DNA from: Paralvinella palmiformis
Lineage: Eukaryota; Annelida; Polychaeta; Terebellida; Alvinellidae
Assembly (NCBI GenBank): GCA_025642065.1
Contig: JAODUP010000125.1
Location: 431,001 to 495,000 of the forward strand
Direction of reading: 5' to 3'
Length of the DNA: 64,000 bases
Within the stretch, counting starts at the first letter, position 1. Each line of letters begins with the position of its first letter. Position numbers and translations under genes: made by a program. The notes under the pieces were generated by a model. It searched no databases, had not been told where the DNA came from, and was given only the letters and a program-made list of their open reading frames with translations. Below, piece by piece: positions 59,781-64,000 of this stretch.

Positions 59781-59900
59781 CTCTCTCTCACTCGCTCTTT
59801 CTCTCTTTCTTGCTTTTTCTCTCTCTTTCTCTCCTCTCTCTCTTCTCCCTCTCTCTCCCCTCTCTATTTCTCCCTCCCCTCTCTCTCTCTTTCTCCCCTC
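59743..59900. repeat. (CT)n-rich low-complexity tract
   Basis: CT repeats degrading into CTCCC/CTTTCT. The open frame through it encodes Ser/Leu repeats only. A short GTGTGT block follows (59908-59960). Confidence 0.95.
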
Positions 59901-59967
59901 TATATCTCTGTGTATGTGTGTTTGTTTGTTTGCGTGCTGGTGTGTGTATGTGTGTGTTTTATATTTT

Positions 59968-60612
59968 CACTCACTCACTCACTCACTCACTCACTCACTC
60001 ACTCACTCACTCACTCACTCACTCACTCACTCACTCACTCACTCACTCACTCACTCACTCACTCACTCACTCACTCACTCACTCACTCACTCACTCACTC
60101 ACTCACTCACTCACCACCACCACCACTCACTCACCACTCACTCACTCACCACTCACTCACTCACTCCCCACCACTCACTCCCCCACTCACTCACTCACCA
60201 CCACCACTCACCACCACCACTCACCACCACTCACTCACTCACCACTCACTCACTCACTCACTCACCACTCACCACCACTCACCACCACCACCACCACCAC
60301 CACCACCACTCACCACCACCACCACCACCACTCACTCACTCACTCACTCACTCACTCACTCACTCACTCACTCACTCACTCACTCACTCACTCACTCACT
60401 CACTCACTCACTATCCTCACTCACTCACTCACTCACTCACTCACTCACTTCCCACCACTCACCACCACCACCACCACCCCACCACTCACCACCACTCACT
60501 CCCACTCACCACCACCACCACCACCACCAGTAGCCACTCACCATCACTCAGCACCACCACTTCACCCCACTCACTCAACCACTCACCACCACCACCACCA
60601 CTCACTCACCAT
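59968..60612. repeat. (CACT)n array grading into (CAC)n
   Basis: About 140 bp of pure CACT, then a mosaic of CACT and CAC units, another CACT block (60328-60450) and a CAC-rich end. All three plus frames are open over 200-300 codons because the units contain no stop codon on that strand. It lacks the TGAGCTCGGGC flank seen at 54258 and 58432. Confidence 0.95.
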
Positions 60613-61309
60613 ACTCACCATCCTCTCGGTACGCCCGCCGGCTTGCACCGGTAAGAACATAAAATTTAAAGGCCATGAGTAATTGCTCGGTACCAAGCGG
60701 TTGCCGACTATAACACGGTGTGACGTCATATCCCGACATGCACTACTAGCCATCACAATAATAACAAGGAACATCTCGATGACCTTTCTCCGTACTCCAA
60801 GTTATCAAGTGAGTTATCCACATCCACAGGGAAATATCTCACAGTTATATTCCGTTTTGACGATATTCGGCAACTGACATCAAGGACGAATGCTATTTCA
60901 TTTCTAAAGCTATTGACCCCCGAGGTCAAAATAACCGAGATGCTTTGCTGAATAACAGCTTTAATTACCATTAATACTGTGAAGAACGTGAAGTGGCTGG
61001 CTTTTTTTACCACTTCTATGAAGTGGTTCATAGCTACATGCTTGAATAACGTTTATTTATTATTGCTAATTTGGTCAACATCGATACTAGTATAAAAACA
61101 TATATATTTAACGTAAATCTTCATTATTTATCATAACTCACGATGAGATGACCTGTTAAAATTTAAAATACATATATGTCATGGGCTTGTAATAATTTTG
61201 TTGATGCTGTGATTTCTGTTTGTTTTCGATTGAGACTCTAACGCTTCATTTCTGAAACCTATATAAAATTGATACTTGGGATATTAAAACCTTCATGAAT
61301 GTTGCAACA

Positions 61310-61320
61310 ATTCAATATAT

Positions 61321-61358
<38 letters not shown>
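61310..61358. repeat. (AT)n microsatellite
   Basis: Two AT runs separated by TAATAT. The surrounding 60.7-61.8 kb shows no supported gene. Confidence 0.9.
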
Positions 61359-61362
<4 letters not shown>

Positions 61363-61795
61363 AATTATATATGATTGGGTCGATATCGTGTCATTTAAAC
61401 ACCAATATTCTCCCTATTTCCATACATTTTCATTTCATAGAAATCCTGTACGCCAACAAAAGTCATTCAAGCAATTTTAATAAATATTTTGCGTTCATTT
61501 ATTTTTTATGAGAGTTTAATAATATCATCAGTTTGCCCTATTTTGCGTCTGCACATCGTTGACACAGTTTGTCGGATGTGTTCTTTATGTTTGAATTATG
61601 AAATTCGATATTAAACACAAAATTGTCTGATGAATTGATGCTTTTGTTATTTCCAGGATTTCACCGGAAGCTTCTTCCTGCCATGAGTATGTTTATATGT
61701 GACCATCTTGCATATAATTAAACCCGATCAAAGTGAGCGTCCCAATTCCGATACGTGTTGGCCGTGACCTGTTACAGTTATATTGAAATATCGCT

Positions 61796-61955
61796 ATGGC
61801 CTAATTGGTAATGTGGTTGGCCACAGATATGAAGTACCTGAGTTCAAATATTGAAGTGGGTTTTCATTTTTCATTTCGGTTCATTACCTTTGGACGTCGC
61901 TCGGCCTATTTAGCCATTTTGCATAAAAAAAGCCATCGAACATCCAAACAGTCGA
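61796..61955 (+). mobile_element. tRNA-derived SINE, strongly diverged
   Basis: GCTATGGCCTAATTGGTAAT, GTGGTTGGCCACAGATATGA, GAGTTCAAATATTGAAG (B box, decayed), then CATTTCGGTTCATTACCTTT, GCTCGGCCTATTTAGCC and AAAGCCATCGAACATCCAA. It shows the same order of blocks as the copy at 19357 but many substitutions, so it is an older insertion. Confidence 0.75.
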
Positions 61956-62749
61956 CTATTTTACTTCTCTCACAAATTTATTTGAAGCTAATTTAAATAC
62001 AGGACAATTACGGATTACGAGTGTTGCTAGTTATTCATGTAACGTGTTTCTTCTGTGCAGCTTGCTGAATTATGATGTGTGCAATTGACGATTTTGGATG
62101 GTTTGGCACCGTATTATCCCTGGAGGTTTATACCACGTGACGATATACCTTCGGACTATATTCATCCCTCTTCCAAAACACCTTGGTAATGTCAACCTCT
62201 GATGACGCACACAATAAGCTGTTGTACCGCCGATATTTTGACTCACTTAGTGAACTAGTTAGACATCCCTTCGATTCCTCAATATGCTCGGATGAGGACA
62301 ATGTGTTGCTCACATATATCATTCGCTTTCCAGTGCCTTTAATATAATCGATTTTTAGATGAGTCAACTATACGGTTACTGCGACTTTTAACAATCCGGA
62401 CAGGACTTGGCTACTGCGTATGATGATATACTGCATTTATATATTGACATAATTCCTCGTCTGATGATGATCTCTTCTATCGGTTTATACTGTCATTGGA
62501 GCAACTGCATCATCTGTGTGTGTGTTTTTCCCCCAATATTGATGCTGTAACACATTCTACAGGCTTTATCTGCTGATGCTTTAATATTTTAGTTACAAGC
62601 AAACAACATTTAAATAATACGTTCCCAAAAACGGTGTATCTGTACACGAGTACACCAGTATCCAGAAACAACATGATTTTCAACAACTAGGGCAACTCAA
62701 TGAATTGATGACAGAGCAACAATCTTGACGCCACCTTGTAGGGATCAAT

Positions 62750-63071
62750 ATGGCGGCATTTATCGCGTCCTGTATGAGGACGACTTGTTTTCGGACGAAA
62801 GTGCACCGCGCAAAATTTTCAAACCAACAAATAGAAAAACTCGATGAATTGATTATAGAGGAAAAAACTTATTACGCTAATGCACACACAGAGAGACAGA
62901 CATATTCACACACACACAGAGACACGTAGACACAAACATATATACACTCAAATCATCATCATCATCGTCATCATCATCACTATCATCATCATTATCAGCA
63001 TGAATGTTAATGATAACAGATGGAATGAAACCATGACAAAGCTAATGAGAAAACGTAAATCAAACAGGTAA
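62750..63071 (+). CDS. Candidate first coding exon (possibly mitochondrial protein), interrupted by a microsatellite
   Basis: The context ATCAATATGGCGGCATTTAT opens MAAFIASCMRTTCFRTKVHR, then AKFSNQQIEKLDELIIEEKT and YYANAH. The N-terminus is rich in Ala, Arg, Ser and Thr with no early acidic residue, like a mitochondrial targeting peptide. At 62880-62995 a CACA/GACA and (ATC)n tract breaks the frame with a TAG. Beyond it, another frame reads NDNRWNETMTKLMRKRKSNR and ends at a splice donor (AACAG followed by GTAAGC at 63069). The two halves could be one exon expanded by the microsatellite. No family recognised; any further exons would lie outside the window. Confidence 0.3.
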
Positions 63072-63380
63072 GCAATATTCCACAGTCATTTATGTCAAAT
63101 TGAGAGAAACCTATTTAGTGTAGAATGAGAGACTGTGCATCAAGTCGGTAGTTATACTACATAATGGTCTATCCTATAAACGGTAGGTGGCGCTAACACA
63201 TCGCTAAAAGCGAACACTTCTGGCGTTTTCAAGGTCAAATAATTCAGTATTGTGACGATTTGTTTTTGGAGAAAATTGCGCCGTAAAACGATATTGTCGG
63301 CTACTTCATGGCACGGTTAATACAAGATAATGCGTTTTCTGTGCATGTCATGATTGCGACAGTAAGAAGAATAACTACAA

Positions 63381-63505
63381 TTACAATTGTTCTAACACCA
63401 CCAAACCACCACCAAAAACCACCAACCACCAAACAACAATAACAACAATAACATCAATAACATCAGTAAGAGTTAAAACTGTAGTTATCAAAATCTTGAT
63501 GATGA

Positions 63506-63540
<35 letters not shown>

Positions 63541-63625
63541 CCAACAAGATATACAACAACAACAACAACAACAAATAACGACAATAAACAATACAATATA
63601 ACAGTAATAACGTACAAACACAAAC
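63381..63625. repeat. Low-complexity ACC/AAC/AAT tract
   Basis: Runs of CACCAAACCACC, then (AAT)n at 63509-63537 and (AAC)n at about 63553-63575. The Val/Ile-rich minus-strand frame through it is an artefact. The final 375 bp of the window shows nothing further. Confidence 0.9.
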
Positions 63626-64000
63626 AGCATCATCTTTATTTAGCAACAACTATTAATGTTAACATCTGACATCACAGACTTATGTCAACATAAAGATCTA
63701 TCTTTATGTCACCTTGTTCTTTTGGAATTAATTTATTTATTTTCCTCGTCTTATTTATTTGTATTTTACAGCCAAAATTATGAATTATAACAAGGTAAAA
63801 TAAGACGAGATTAAAAATCCGTAAAATAGATAAAATTAATAGAGCCCATGTAATATTGAACGTGTTTTACAATATGACTGCAAGAGGCTTAGTGTGACTT
63901 TATCTATGAATATGTTTGATATCTGAAACAGATGACTTTTGGAGACCAGCTACTACTGTGATTTCTAACAGTCAGCATCGACGTAAACAGTTCAGCATAA

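Noticed and set aside
59731..60682. Long Ser/His/Thr-rich open frames (307, 290 and 207 codons)
   Set aside because: They come from CACT/CAC and CT repeats that lack stop codons in all three plus frames; no domain, no start context, no splice logic.

Overview
This is an AT-rich, intron-rich animal nuclear segment, most likely from a mollusc (probably a gastropod) or another lophotrochozoan. The reasons are two metazoan genes with many phase-consistent GT-AG introns, dense microsatellites, tRNA-derived SINEs, several degraded non-LTR retrotransposons, and hAT- and pogo-type DNA elements. No bacterial operon, CRISPR array, rRNA or functional tRNA gene is visible. Species assignment is an inference.

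Layout: 1-5 kb is intergenic and holds two broken reverse transcriptases (an RTE-like one and a CR1/Jockey-like one) and a SINE. 6.28-28.94 kb (+) is the complete coding region of the exocyst subunit EXOC1/Sec3, in 24 coding exons (about 869 aa). It carries one apparent 1-nt frameshift in coding exon 10, and its introns hold a hAT MITE with a perfect 8-bp target duplication, a decayed pogo element, a pogo-type MITE and SINEs. 29-36.8 kb is mostly intergenic. 36.85-40.18 kb (+) is PISD, the mitochondrial phosphatidylserine decarboxylase, in 5 coding exons. It has an intact LGST self-cleavage motif, a long N-terminus and an unusual acidic insertion of about 160 residues.

40.3-64 kb is a repeat-rich accessory region. 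It includes a broken RT (45.2-46.1 kb, -); a 2.7-kb unit bounded by imperfect inverted repeats that carries a degenerate copy of an uncharacterised, widely multiplied invertebrate gene with an ADNVDHN motif (46.7-49.4 kb, -); a 32-bp minisatellite with 192-bp higher-order structure (51.4-51.9 kb); a CR1/Jockey-type retrotransposon whose catalytic RT core is missing (54.4-56.5 kb, -); a fossil ORF1-like segment joined to a NADAR domain (57.8-58.3 kb, -); and several large (CACT)n arrays, two of which share the same unique flank.

The two intact genes are unrelated in function (vesicle tethering at the plasma membrane; phosphatidylethanolamine synthesis in mitochondria), and nothing suggests co-regulation. 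The best candidate for something undescribed is the inverted-repeat unit at 46.7-49.4 kb. All homology statements come from remembered family patterns, not from database searches.
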